This document shows positions 11,233 through 23,194 of a stretch of 64,000 nt of DNA, one piece after another. The position numbers and the translations under genes are program-made. This stretch comes from Mariannaea sp. PMI_226 (lineage: Eukaryota > Ascomycota > Sordariomycetes > Hypocreales > Nectriaceae). The notes beneath the pieces are model-generated. The model had not been told where the DNA came from, made no database searches, and worked only from the letters and a program-made list of their open reading frames with translations. How positions within the stretch are numbered: the stretch's first letter is position 1; each line of letters opens with the position of its first letter. The stretch covers positions 1,798,001 through 1,862,000 of the forward strand of contig JANFOG010000009.1 of the NCBI GenBank assembly GCA_024336345.1. The letters are read 5' to 3'.

Positions 11233-13028
11233 CTATGGTGACAACATCCTTGCTGCCCTCTTCCGTTCCCTCTCCAATCTCCACGTCTCCCCCCACTGTC
11301 GATGTACCCAAACGAGTGGCGAGAAGGCTGCCACGACTCCTGCTAGAATCATGAATGAGTTCCTGATCCCCAGCGCGTCAATGAGCGGTTGGATCACGCT
11401 GACGCCTGCAGCTCCGAAGAGGCATCGACACAAGTTGTTCGTTGCGATAGCACCAGCGGGTCCCTCGGGGAAACAGTCCACCAACATGGTGGAGTTGATG
11501 TTAAAAATTGCTGTAGCTGTGAATGCAATCATAAACTGCAGGCTTAGTGAGGCGACTAAATTGGCAGCAAAGTACCGGTGCAAGCCATTCAACTCATAGC
11601 TAAGGCCATAGAGCGCAAGGGATACGGCGAAGGCGATGCTGAAATATGGCATCAGTGGGAGGCGCGCACGTTCAAACGGGAAATCCTTGTTGTGCTTAAT
11701 GTTGATTGTCTCCAAGCCATGCTCTTCTTTGTATCTCGCCTCCATACGCTTGTACGTTCGGTCTAGGAGTCGCCCGGTACATATCGAACCTAGGACACAC
11801 CCAATGCCGTTTGGGAGAAAACAAAGACCAACTTGCCACTGCGTCAAGACCGGGAACGTCTTCAACAGTGCTGTCGTTGTAGAAGAGGTCACCATGCTCC
11901 ATAATGTGTAAACCAGGGAGCCCCAGGCCGCAAGAACGAAAATATCCTTCTCCAGTACATTCTTGAGAGGCGTAATAATCTCTTTGAATGCTATGGTAGG
12001 CATTCGTTGTGTTTGCTCAGCCATGCCAGCCCATTCCTTCGGGGGCTGTACTAGAAATATCCAAGGCTTGCTGAAGCCTGAAAGACGAGTGTGACCATTC
12101 CCTGCTATTCTTCTCTGCGTTTCGGGTAAGAAGATCAATAGCATAACAAGGATGAGGAGGCCTGACGCAAATAGGAACCAAAATATGCTCCTAAAACCCC
12201 AAGCACTATTCAGAGCACCACCAATGACGGGTGCAATAGCCTGCGCTATCATCCTATGACTAAATGAGTACACGGTGCAGGTGCAGCGGCTTGTTGGACA
12301 TACCTGATGCCAGTACTCATCCCCATGAAGCTCTCCCGTTCGTTAGTTTCAGCCATATCGGATATAACGCCAGCGCTTACAACGATAGTTGCAGCGGAGC
12401 CAGTCGCCTGCAGCCCTCGAAGAGCAAGCAGCATTGGGAAATTTGACGTGAAAGATAACCCGACGTTTGCTCCCATGTAGATAGTGAGGAGCATGACGAA
12501 AGTGAGGCGACGCCCATATGCGTTGGATATGGCACTAAATAGGGACGGGGTGATGCCTTGTACGATCATGTATATTGTGATAGTTAGAGCAACAAATGAC
12601 GTGCTGACACTCAGACTTTGTGAGATGGAGTCGAGGACCGGCAGGTAGATGTTTGAAGATAATGGAGATAGTGCCCCAGCAAGTGAGATGAGGAGGACGA
12701 GATTCCATTTCTGGGGCTTGGAGAAAACATGATATGGTGGTTCTTCTAGCTTAACCGGCCGGGAGAAAGCCGTAAACTTGGTATCCTCGCCACGCAGCGC
12801 AGGAGTTCTTGGTGAGGCAGCTCTGTGATGTGTATCTTCTTCGTCAGAGGCATTCTGTGCTGTTGTGCCTTCGGCTGGTATCCCAAGAGGAGGAGATGGA
12901 GCTGCTTCTGGTGTTGGATCAGAGCTGGTATTCACCCCAGCTCCTACCTGCGCTGACATTTGTGCAGATATTTGTGCAGGCATCGGGCAAGACAAGTTGT
13001 CCGTCGACATGTTTCTTCCGTGGCACAT
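11233..13028 (-). CDS. MFS drug:H+ antiporter (DHA1, Qdr/Aqr1-type)
   Basis: Two exons on minus, 13028-12304 and 12253-11233, with a 50-nt intron (GTATGT...CATAG), give 581 aa. A second ATG at 13010 would remove six residues and is equally likely. Residues 1-100 are a hydrophilic cytosolic tail rich in Ala, Pro and Ser. About 12 membrane helices follow. The motif after helix 2 (SNAYGRRLTF) corresponds to MFS motif A, and the segment LRGLQATGSAA with GVISDMAETNERESFMG is typical of the DHA1 branch that includes Qdr, Aqr1 and itaconate-type exporters. The likely role is proton-driven export of small acids or xenobiotics at the plasma membrane; the substrate is unknown. No biosynthetic genes are adjacent. 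Confidence 0.88.
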
Positions 13029-14538
13029 AGAGTAAAATTTTAAGCCCCCGTAGCCAGCCTTAGACAACTACATATTCAACATTATATAACAGACTAGACT
13101 TTTTGTTTTTGTTTATCGCATCGCGTCGCACAACACCTATTACGTCTCACTTCAGCCATATCCCTACCTCACGTGAGATCCAGTCTGGCAGGTAGCGCTT
13201 CCATAGAAAACCCTATAGCCGATACTCCCCATTTCTCTGTTCTTACGCTTCATTTCCGTGCTACAATGGTTTGTTTTGAGCGATTGGTGCAGTCAACCCA
13301 ACTTGCGCAACCCCTTTGCCGTCGTCTTGGAAGGCCAACGGCTGATCGACAGCATTGTATTCCATAAGAGTAGCAGTTGTCTCACGCTCAGCCCTGGTAA
13401 CCCATATGTGTGCACAGAAATTAGGTGTCCTATGGGCCAACTACTGTGATGTCCGAGACATTCTGTTGACTTTATATAGCGGTTCCCAGACCTCGTGGCG
13501 CCGAGATGAAATCATGATCGGCAAGGGAGCGAAGTGCTAACGTTGTCGATCAGCTGAGATAGTGCAGGCACTCCATAATTAGCGTGTTCGATGGTGATGT
13601 CCCTTGATGAGGGCGCTGCAGGGCGGATATTAAGTGACTAGCATTCTCTCCGACACCTAATAAAGATGCCCACAGCAGAAGAAAAGGGTAAGGGAGCCCT
13701 GGTTTTTTTATGCCTCCCTCTTCTCAAGGGCAATTTATCTGATCCCTTTTTCTGCAAAAACCACCGTTCGACTAGCTAGAAACGATAGCTCACAGGAATG
13801 TTTTTGTTTTCTGGAGAGATTGCCGGACCGATTTGCTCATCAGTATACAGCACCCGAATATTTGTCAAGTAGCCATTGTCAATATTGAACCAAGCGTCAT
13901 CGTGAATCTTATATCCTAGGACAAGGTGGCCCGCACGCCAGTCTCGCCGTATTTGCCGACTATCTTTGTGCTTTTTAAGATTGGTAGGATAAGATGATGA
14001 TTTCAACGCTGGGTAGGCCCAAAGATGTTAGATCTTAGGTGCGGTAGTTTTTAATAATTAGACGCAACCTGACAATGGGTAGCAAAATAAATGCAGCCTC
14101 TAAATTTTGCTAATACTATAAATCAAATAAACAACAAGTTCTTGTAGTTAAATTTCGCAAAATTGTCTCCTGCTAAAATGGGAAGCCAAGCGAAGCCAAC
14201 ATGACAGGCCTTGGCATGTAGGGTAGGTATACCGCTGATCTACTTAGTGAGATGGCTACAAGTACTAATCTATAGAAGATATTTTCTTTTGCAGGCAGTG
14301 ATATGCAGGCATTTGGTATATGATTAATTGAAAACCGGATGCTCCTGGTCTTTCAGTCGAAGCAGATGGAAGATGGTAACGCTTGAGGTTGAGGAAAAGT
14401 ACGTGCAACGACATCGGTTGCTGGTGGGAGTCGAAGTTGATAAAACCAGCTGGCATCTGTGCCATTACCATATTCAATTGAATTATATATGGCAAAAGAA
14501 TTTATATGTCATCGTCTGTACACGGGCAAATCTAGCAA
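13029..14538. other. Intergenic
   Basis: AT-rich in its second half. A minus-strand frame ending at 13776 (76 codons, with HLVLGYKIHDDAWFNIDNGY) looks mildly coding and is preceded by a branch-like TCTAAC and a CAG, but no upstream exon could be found. Confidence 0.35.
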
Positions 14539-15295
14539 GTTGAGCATCTCAAATCTCAGCCAGTGGCTGCACCCATAGAGCAAATATCTGTTCATCTTAG
14601 TAACAGCATTGTTGAAGCAAGTCGGCACCTTGAGAAACTTGAAAAAGATGATGTGGGATGGCAGAATAGAGAGACAGCCCGGCAAGCTAGCAATTTGGCT
14701 GCTCTGCAGCTGTCCCACCCTGAAGAAACAGGATCTGACAAGGTCATTAGCCTTTATGAACGGCTACTCAGCTCGCACAAGCGTAATCAAGCCGTTGATA
14801 AACTGGAAACAGTGCGTTGCCAGTACAATCTCGCATTTGCCCATGACGCTTGTGGTCGAATCAAAGAGGCCGAGGCAGAGTATTGCTCGGCACTAAACAT
14901 GATTCAAGAGCAGCTCAAAAAGCAAAAATCAGATTTTATGCTACTTGCTCTCCACATCAATACCCTGGACAGTCTGGGTTGTACTGTGTATGTACTGTCA
15001 TCAGCGGCGTCTAGATGAAGCAGAAGCAGTATTCTGAATAGTTTTCCCGGCGAAATGCAACCTTTTGGACGTGGACCACTCGGACACGCTCATGATACGT
15101 CATGATATGGCCCTACTCGTACAGGAAAATGGCCATGTAGAAGAGGCAGCTGCAGAACTGCAGGAGGTACGCCAGATCCAGGCCCACCTTCCTGAGCGCT
15201 TTGACCTAGCGACACTACGGACGATGTGTAGCATCGCACTAAACCACAGTCTGAGAGGGAATTTTGATGAGGTAAAGAGCCAGTATCTTTTTTGA
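14539..15295 (+). pseudogene. Broken TPR (kinesin light chain-like) protein fragment
   Basis: Two reading frames together encode tetratricopeptide-like helical pairs. The first, to about 14990, includes YNLAFAHDACGRIKEAEAEY. The second, from 15005, includes RRLDEAEAVF, then HSDTLMIRHDMALLVQENG and VEEAAAELQEVRQIQ. The frame changes between 14990 and 15005, and a TGA stop lies at 15035. The 17-nt gap sequence looks like GTATGT...CAG but is far too short for an intron. Such TPR arrays usually form the C-terminus of fungal NB-ARC or NACHT proteins; no nucleotide-binding domain remains here. I read this as a decayed fragment. Confidence 0.55.
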
Positions 15296-17684
15296 TGTGT
15301 CGCATTACCATCTGAGGCAAATGGGAATGCGCATTCCGCGCTTTGCTGCTCAGTAATAATGACTTATAACTATGTGACATGATGTTTGGCGGTGTTTGGC
15401 TGCAAACATCTTTGCCGGCAGCCATGGAGGATTCTGCCTCGATGAGTACATGAAGGAACAGCAATAATAATATCAATATACTATCCCCAGATTAGAGCTT
15501 TAGTGCCACTATTGATTTTTAAGTACACAGGCACTGAAGAAAAAGGTTTCGTTAAAGGACAGGTGAACGCGCAAGCTAACTTTCACTTCGATAACGCCGA
15601 GTGCTGATGCTGTCGTGTTCTCTCAATCTGCGGGCAGGAAATTAGCTGAATGCATAAAAACGAAGCAGTGGCAATCTCAAGGCACACAGACCGTCAGCTT
15701 GGACAAGAAGGGAGGGGGGGTGTAGTATAAGGTCCACTCGTAACAACCAGATTGTGGGCCGACGGACGGACCGGTGAAGAGGTATGCGTAGTTGGGGCTC
15801 AAGAAATACAAACCCTTTCTAAAGTCTGGTAGATACGAGGTTGCGTGTAGCTATGTTTGTGTTGAAGCTAGATTGCCATTGGTAGCTTCCATGTAGCATG
15901 AGCCACCACGCTATCAGCGCCAGGCGTCATCCATATGCTCACTCTCCGTTGACGCTCGTCAACTAACAAAGGTGGTGCTGGGCTTGACGGCGGTGACAGC
16001 TTCAACTTGAGCCCACACTAAATCTTGTCACATTGCGTTATTTGTCGATCGTTCTACCCGTCGGGAGGGGGTCTTTTGGTCTAGCCCACATCAGCTTGGA
16101 AAGAAGCTGAGAGCATCCTGGGTTGAGCCCCGCCACCATAACTAATCCTTCCAAGCAGGCTGTGGATAGAAGAATTTGATTCGGTAGATAAATCATCAAA
16201 GGTGCAGATTGAAAGATTTAGTTGGGATGGAGAGGGGGTTGGTTACCAGGGACAGAGTCGACCAAATCAAGCATATATGAACAGAAGATATTGTCCGTCA
16301 GACGTATTCTGAAAGAAGTAAACTATCAGTTTCTACTTCGTCTTTTTTTCACATATTCTCTAACACATACCATTGCTTCCATCTTCAATTCCCAAACAGT
16401 CCTGAAACATGACGGCTCTCATCAAGATCCTCACCCTCACGCTCCGCTTATCGCAGCTGGATGGCGCAGTTATTATCGTTGGTCTTGCCAGCAAGTAACT
16501 GTGCAAAGTGGTAATTAATCGGCAGAGAACTTTTGGGAGAGTCTGACCGCCCTGAATAATAAAAGAACGCCCCTTGCTATTGCTCAAGGTTGCGCCGTGG
16601 CTTACATCGCCGCACACCTGCGAGGCGAACAATGATAGACCTAGACCAAGGAGTGAGAGTACCTCACCTTCGTGTGCTGCTCCGTTTCCTTGGATTGTAG
16701 TGGCTTGCTTGGGTGGTGAAGCTGAGACATGCACATGATAAAGGCTTACTTGATTGGGATTCAATTGAGGAATCAGGCTGAGAACGACTGGCTGGCGATG
16801 CTGTAAACATTCAGGCAGATTGGCGGCAGGATGCTATACGAACTAAAGTGCAACAAGAAAGCACACTAGTAATTCTGCCTCAGCTGGGCTCTGGTTTCTC
16901 ATCTCTCATCGCGCTCCTCCGCAAATTGATACAGCAATGTAAAGTTGGTCTTGGTCAGAGTGACTTACAAATAGGAATGATCTTGATGAATGTAGTTGCT
17001 AGACCGGTTCACCCAGCCGTTTCACGTCATGAGGCCTGCCGGCTGGTAGGTGGTTTTGCGTGTGGGTTTTCCTCCCAACAAACAATATTTAAGCAGCCGT
17101 GTACCAACTGTAGGTGGCGACTTTAGATACATTAATCTGTACTGTGCCTTAATTTTACATATCAGTAGCTGATTACTACATGCCACGTTACATGCATCAG
17201 AGGCCAAAAGATATCACTCACGCCCTACTTTCCAGAGCACTGGATTCATACCATAGATTAAAACCAAAGTCGCTATATCTGACGTATGCATTATTGCGCC
17301 TCGATTTTACGTATCAGAAGCCAATTAATGTACAGCGCGTTACCAATATTAGATGCCAATAGAAATCATTCTCGCCATACTTTCAAGAGCACTAAATTCA
17401 ACCATAGATTGAGCTCGAGGTCGTCTTTTTCCCTCTCTTTCAATTACATCCCGACATACGTTACCTTCATTCCGCTTTGTCACCGGTAAGGATTAACTCT
17501 CGTCTATTTAGTCTGGCTATATATATAGCTGCAACTAATTGCACTTCCCATCTGGAAGTTATAACTCTTTGGAGAGCCTCCAGGAACCCCATACAGGCCA
17601 ATCAGCCGGGCTAGTCATGCTTGGAGCTACAACGTACTTGTAAAGAACTGCATTCACTAAGTGCCTCGGAAGTAATCAGTATTT
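15296..17684. other. Gene-poor stretch
   Basis: No supported gene. A short frame at 16409 begins like a signal peptide but stops after 29 codons. The tandem duplication at 17134-17430 lies in this stretch, directly upstream of the disrupted gene at 17685. Confidence 0.4.
17134..17430. repeat. Diverged tandem duplication (two copies of about 145 bp)
   Basis: Copy 1 (about 17134-17275) and copy 2 (about 17285-17430) align along their length. They share ATTTTAC(A/G)TATCAG, then after a variable part ACTTTC-type, AGAGCACT, and end with ATTCA-ACCATAGATT. The spacing between matching points is about 150 bp. The copies differ at many sites, so the duplication is old. It may be part of the promoter of the following gene. 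Confidence 0.6.
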
Positions 17685-20665
17685 ATGGCGATCAGTCGAC
17701 TTCAGGCGGCCCTGGCCGGGGTCACAAATGAGTTGACCTTTGCGGCAGCGCAAATAAATTTTGACTTCACTCTCATCAAATGCGAGCCTCCGGAAGAGTT
17801 CCGACCTCTGGGCGACGCACTTTCGAAGCAACGTAAGGACATGGCGGAATGTGGAACACCTCATGTTACGGCAAAACGACTCGGTGCTCTCTTTGAGGGT
17901 GTTTGTCCGACAACGCCACATCTGTTCAAGGCGTACAGCAGTCGTGTCTCCGAGATCGCTGAGGCCATAAAACAAAAGACCGAGCCCGAGCCCGAGGGCA
18001 GCATATTTGCTGAGCATTGTGGTTTCGACGGAACGTCTATATGGGCGGCCGCAACGTCATCTCCCACAGCATTGCACGTCCAACTGCTCGCATGCATGTT
18101 GGCTCGGGTCTGGAAGGCACCCGAGGCGGTTTCTGTATGGGTGGAACTTGTGAAGGAGAGGAGGAATGAAATCGAAACACAATGGAACAACGGAGATGCT
18201 CTCCCATATCCAACCATGGCTGCTGCTGGCCAATCACCAATTACGCGTTCAAGTCTTGCCGACTGGGATGCTAGTGCTCGCTCATGGCTGCGAACGGCGG
18301 ACCGTATCAAAGTTAAGGAGCAAAATCAATTCATGTTAATTATTGCAAACCTCAGCATCCCGATAAGCCATGAAATGACGGTATACAGCAGTGTAATTTC
18401 GGCATGGCGATCCGCGCTTGAGTCTGTTGAGAGCATCATCAGCGGCATGCCTCAGTCCGTCAACAGCGGCCCATCACTCTTGGCATTGAGCTCCTGGCAC
18501 CTGTATCCCGACATCCTGGTCGTCATGCGACAAATCGTTCAACACCGTTTCAAAGATCGCCTTGTTGCTCAGGGAGGCACATTAACAGTTGGCCTAAGTC
18601 GAAAAGGTGAAGATGAGCCGCGAGGAGTCTTCTGGTCATTGTCACTAGCACACATGAGCCACTACGGATTTCCGGTTAAAAGTGAATCTAGACTGGATAT
18701 GGATTTTTCCCGCATAACCTTCGACCAGTTTGTTCAGGCGTTCTGCAGTGGGATACTTCATAGATCAAGGACTGTGGGCCTGAACACTTTTGCTGGTGCA
18801 CGACTCTGCATCTCAATACTGGATTCGCTCAATCGAGCTGCGAATTCAACGTCTACCACAGAGTTGGGAGATCAATTACAAGCGATTCTTCGAAACAGCT
18901 GCCACTGGTACAATCTTCTTGCCAGAGCTGCTACCGCCTACATTGAGAAGGAGAATGACCCTGGAGATATAATACATAATCTTATTCGCATCGGGCGTCG
19001 GCGAGCCTCGGTCGGTGTTGTTCAAACTGACAAATCGTTGTCGTTCCTCGATCGTCTCGATAGTGAATGGCTGATTCAGCACATGAAAAGTGTAGATGAT
19101 CGGATTTCCTTCCTCCGTCGATTAAGCCTCCCCAACTCGGAAAATAACCCCTGGTCCTCATTGATAGTCTTCGATGACGGATTAGGTCCGGATATCTCTG
19201 GCCACAGACTAATGGGCTTGGCTACTGCACAGCCAGTTCCACTCGCCCAAAGCCAGCATTCAGCTACGAGCGATAGCGCCCTGGGCCATCAACGTTGGAT
19301 AGTACGACAGCAGTCCACCGTTGGATCTAACCCTACAAACGAAACTACCCACAGGATGAGGCTTGAAGACTCCCAGTGTCTTCGATCAACACACTTAGGG
19401 TTCACCCTCCCCCCGTCCGTTATTGCCGCAAATCCCTCTCTACACTATCGCCAAGGCCTCTCTCGCCATGTTGGTCCTACAACATATCGCTATCACCATT
19501 ATTTTGGCAAGCCAGAGCTTGCGGCAGTCTACAGTCAGGATGGTTGCTAACGGAATCTTGTCGACCTATGGAGCTTGAGGACATCATCTGGTGCTTTGAC
19601 AACGATCTGATCAGTCCCAAGGGACTTTTATCCATTGTCTCAAATAATAACCTTAAAGGAAGCGAGCATGATGGTCTTTTGGCTCTCTCTTTAGCTGGCC
19701 AGATATTCCAAGTCCTACCCAATGCTACCGTCTTAGTGGAGACATTGGCATCTCCGATATCTGGTCCCATTGGGCGCGCTCTGGGACTTATGTGAACAGG
19801 GAAATAGCATTGGCCTGCGTGGCACACTTTCAAGCTGGATTTGATATAGACCCGGCGGCACTTAATAAGGTATTTGCCATCGCATATGAGGATTCCATTT
19901 TTGTGGCAATGAATGTGAGTATCGACAAACCGATCCATGGAAATTGTTCCATAATGCTGACCATAGTAAATGAAGCTGATGTGCGATCCCTTGGAGTCTC
20001 CCAAACCACATGAGTTAAAGCAGATTATCGGCAATATTGGAAAACCAGGTCTTACTCTAATGATACCACCCGACGAACCTATGATTCGACCACGGGACCC
20101 AAGCGAGTGGAGGATTCTGAGCACCACAGATTTCAACGGAAAAAAGGAGAACCACTTTACCGAGACGTCGATGCACCTGACTTTCACTGATTACTACGTG
20201 CCACTTATCCTCCGCAATAACCGCCAGCTCGTGGATAGCCAAATCTATATGCTAGAGTCAGTAGTATCTATGCATGATTCAGGGGCGTGGGTTGGAGATA
20301 TAGATATCCTCAAGCTCCTAAAGGACAAACGATTCGTTCGGCTGCCACTCGTACCATGCCGCGACCATAAGGAAGGCTGGAAAATGAATGGAGTCTTGTC
20401 GGCTGAGAATTGGAGTGACATCCTCGACCCGCCCCTCAGTGAGCCATTCATCATTCGTGCACATGGGAATTGGGTTGCCCGGCTGGCCACTATGGCTATC
20501 TACATACAGCGTCTCAGCGATAAAGGCAAATGTATTGTTATTTGTCCTGAACACGTTTGCTGGAAATGTAACGAGAAACTATGGGGAAAGAACACTGTAC
20601 TGTGTCGAGGATATTGGGCACAAGTTGTCCCAGCAGGCATGATAGCCCAAGCGGTAATATATTAG
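17685..20665 (+). pseudogene. Large fungal-specific protein gene broken by two frameshifts
   Basis: A 621-codon frame (17685-19550) is followed by in-family sequence in two other frames: RPMELEDIIWCFDNDLIS to about 19790, then ALACVAHFQAGFDIDPAAL to 19914. A canonical 61-nt intron (19915-19975, GTGAGT...GAAG) leads to the last exon, 19976-20665. Together they resemble a family of roughly 900-1000 residue proteins common in Sordariomycetes, with motifs such as FWSLSLAHMSHYG, IIGNIGKPGLTLMIPP, ESVVSMHDSGAWVGDID, RAHGNWVARLA and a C-terminal CWKC. No function is established that I know of. Each frame change equals a one-base loss (near 19545 and near 19770-19790). No intron of credible size explains either. 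It is a pseudogene unless these are assembly errors. Confidence 0.65.
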
Positions 20666-21459
20666 GCTTACTATTAGTATATATTGCAAAGGGAGGGATT
20701 ATCCGGGGACAGATGACTGCTTTTCCAACAGAAAAGGCGGTCAAGGGAAGTCAACTGCACCTTTACCGGATCTTAATTAAGACTGCCCAGGCTGGCCGTC
20801 AGGCCGTACTTATCCGGACATAGTTACAAGTCATCGTGGCTGCAACTTTGTAGGAATAATCAATCAGTCAATCAATCAACAACCAACTAACCATTCGCTA
20901 GCATATCACTGGAGGCCCCAAGCTTCAGTCTTGAATTAAAGCCGCCAGCAACACCTATTTCTCTCTACCTAGCTATTTATAACCTTACAACCTATTTCCC
21001 TATCACACAGTAATTAAGTGGTACTTTAACATTACAGATCCAACTTCTCTTTTTCATGCCATTTTACTCCTGTTCTTTTCTTTTCCATTGATATTCCTTC
21101 ATGTAGCTAACCCTACTCCACCTAGCAAGCAAAACTGCCTGTGTCATGGAGTCTTCGGAAGGAAGAAGAGGAACGATTTCAATAAATTCATATAATAAGC
21201 GAATATGATATGAGAGCTAAGGAACGGTTATGGGAGTGGCACGAAATAGTGATGTTCATTATGAATGAGATTATGCCTGTAGTCTGAGAAACCCTCCTCT
21301 AGTTGTATTCCTGTAGGAAGAGGAAATTGCCAGTTGTATCACCAATATGAAAAATAAAAGGAAATCAAGATGTTCGAAATTTTGTCTTCTATTCCTCATT
21401 ATTGGCCCATCTCCTCTCGTCCAGCAGGCATTCCAACATTCGTATTGCTTCAAAGCACT
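20666..21459. other. Intergenic
   Basis: The 3' flank of the disrupted gene and the 3' side of the S28 peptidase gene on minus. It contains a short TCAA microsatellite at about 20857-20880. No gene is seen. Confidence 0.5.
20857..20880. repeat. TCAA tetranucleotide microsatellite
   Basis: Imperfect repeats of AATC/TCAA (aatcaatcagtcaatcaatc). Confidence 0.7.
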
Positions 21460-23194
21460 CTACAGCTCACTAGGGACATCCTCCTCAGGTCCGTTTGCTG
21501 TCTGTTCCTTCCATACCTCCAGCCAAGCCTGGACAAAGGAGATGATTTGACTCTGGGCTGCGGCAACTGAGGGAGGTGGTAGGCCAATGGAAATTGACTT
21601 TGGACGTAGGTTATTCTCATCCCAATGATGCACGCCATGGTCAATCAGGATGAATGGCTCACTGGTGGTAGATACTCGCTGTGGAAGACCGATGCGATGA
21701 GGCGTCGCGGCTCGCCACGGATCTGCAGCTCCGTCGATAAATGCTACACGTGGATACCTGAAATTCAATCCGCCTAGCTTATTAATCGACTCTACATCGG
21801 GCGGTTTGGTAATGTTGAAAGCCTCACGGCAGTGAATGGTAGTGAAGTTCAGATCGATTAGGCGGGATATCAGAGGAAGCTGGTCGCTAGGGACACCAGA
21901 TCCAGTCTGAAAGTACCCCCATCTAGACTGTAGTTAATATAATGAACCAAAAGTACTCATGCTACTTGCAGAGGGGGTTGACTTACTGCGTACAAGTCTG
22001 ATATCCCCAGCTCCGTCCCATCCCCTGGTCTAGTGTAGTACGGTTATGTGTTCCGCGAGAGGAATAGCACTCGTTTACGTTCTTATTTTTACAATAAGTG
22101 CGAAGGTCTTCCCGGAGATGCGCCCTAATGTATCCAATATAGTTCAGCATGCGATTTGTGAGTACGTCAACCTCAGTCTCATAACCTCCAGCGCGGAGTA
22201 GCTGCTTCGCGACTGGGGCGAGAGATCGCGAGCTTGCAAAAAGAATGTCAGCGGAGGAAATGCTGCTGCAATAGAAGGCAAAATCAGAATCATCTTCTTC
22301 GGGGTCCCAATTTGAAGCCTGCAACCCAGAGATGCCACGGCTAAGGACATTCGCGAAATCGTCGTCTCGAAGCTCTTCTAGGCCAAAAGCTTGCTTCAGC
22401 AACTGCTTGCTTGTTTCATCCCTACCCAGAAGAATATTATCAACGACATGAGTGAGTTTCTGGGTAGTAACAGCGCAATCTCCAGGAGAAAACAGCCGAG
22501 CGGCCTCATAATACTCCCAATAATCGACAATGGCCTCGGTGACAGCTGACGAGGCAATGGCGCCCCAGAACAAGTCCGGATACAGCTTTCGCGCAAAGGC
22601 TGCAAAGGCCCCAGCGTAGGAACCGCCATAAATGATATATGGGACGTTGGGCGCAGTGAGGTTGACATGCTCGAGGCCGGGAAACTGCACATGCTGGGCA
22701 AAGTAGGCCGTGTCGGCCAGAGCTTGTTCAGTGGACAAGAAACGCATGTTTTCGGCGCTCAGGTCCGGCACTGGAAAGCTTCGGCCGTAGTAACGGTGCT
22801 CAAGGATCACTGCTAGACCTCCTGTCGCCTCTGCGAGCATTGATAGGATGCCATGCTCGAGGAAGGGAAGTCGGTCCTCTCCTCGAGTCTCGCCCGAGGC
22901 CAGGATGATGACGGGGCCGCCCTCGCTGTAGTGCTTGGCATCGAACCAGTATCTTAGAGAGAAATTATCCTCCGAGTGAGGCTCATAGACGGGGACGCTG
23001 GGGAAATGATCAACGGGCACGGAGAAGTTATGAGCCCGGTGTGAGGAAGAGATAGAGTCAATGACATGATGCGGGGTGAACTGAGTCATGCGCCCATTGT
23101 TGTACAAGCTATGGAAGCGTGGGAATTCGGTGCTTGCGACCAGATGCGTGACAAGACTGATGATGAAGTAGGTCAATAATCTCGCGACCGCCAT
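21460..23194 (-). CDS. Secreted serine carboxypeptidase, family S28 (Pro-X carboxypeptidase/DPP2-like)
   Basis: Two exons on minus, 23194-21987 and 21922-21460, with a 64-nt intron (GTAAGT...TCTAG), give 556 aa. The ATG at 23194 is chosen because it opens a signal peptide (MAVARLLTYFIISLVTHLVA) right before the mature-like EFPRFHSLY; longer in-frame starts would bury it. Catalytic features of S28 are all present: nucleophile Ser in GGSYAGAFAAF, Asp in FIDGAADPW and His in DHGVHHWDE. The RYYGRSFP and EQALADTAYFA segments before the nucleophile are also typical. The family removes residues after proline and works in acidic secreted or vacuolar settings. There are several N-glycosylation sites. 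The gene appears intact and isolated. Confidence 0.92.

Noticed and set aside
16062..16140. tRNA-like segment with TTGGTCTAGCCC and a CAGCTTGGAAAGAAGCTG hairpin
   Set aside because: The anticodon-like loop has the wrong size, the acceptor stem does not pair, and the T-loop lacks TTC; treated as chance.
16409..16498. Short frame starting like a signal peptide (MTALIKILTLTLRLSQLDG)
   Set aside because: Stops after 29 codons and no plausible intron extends it.
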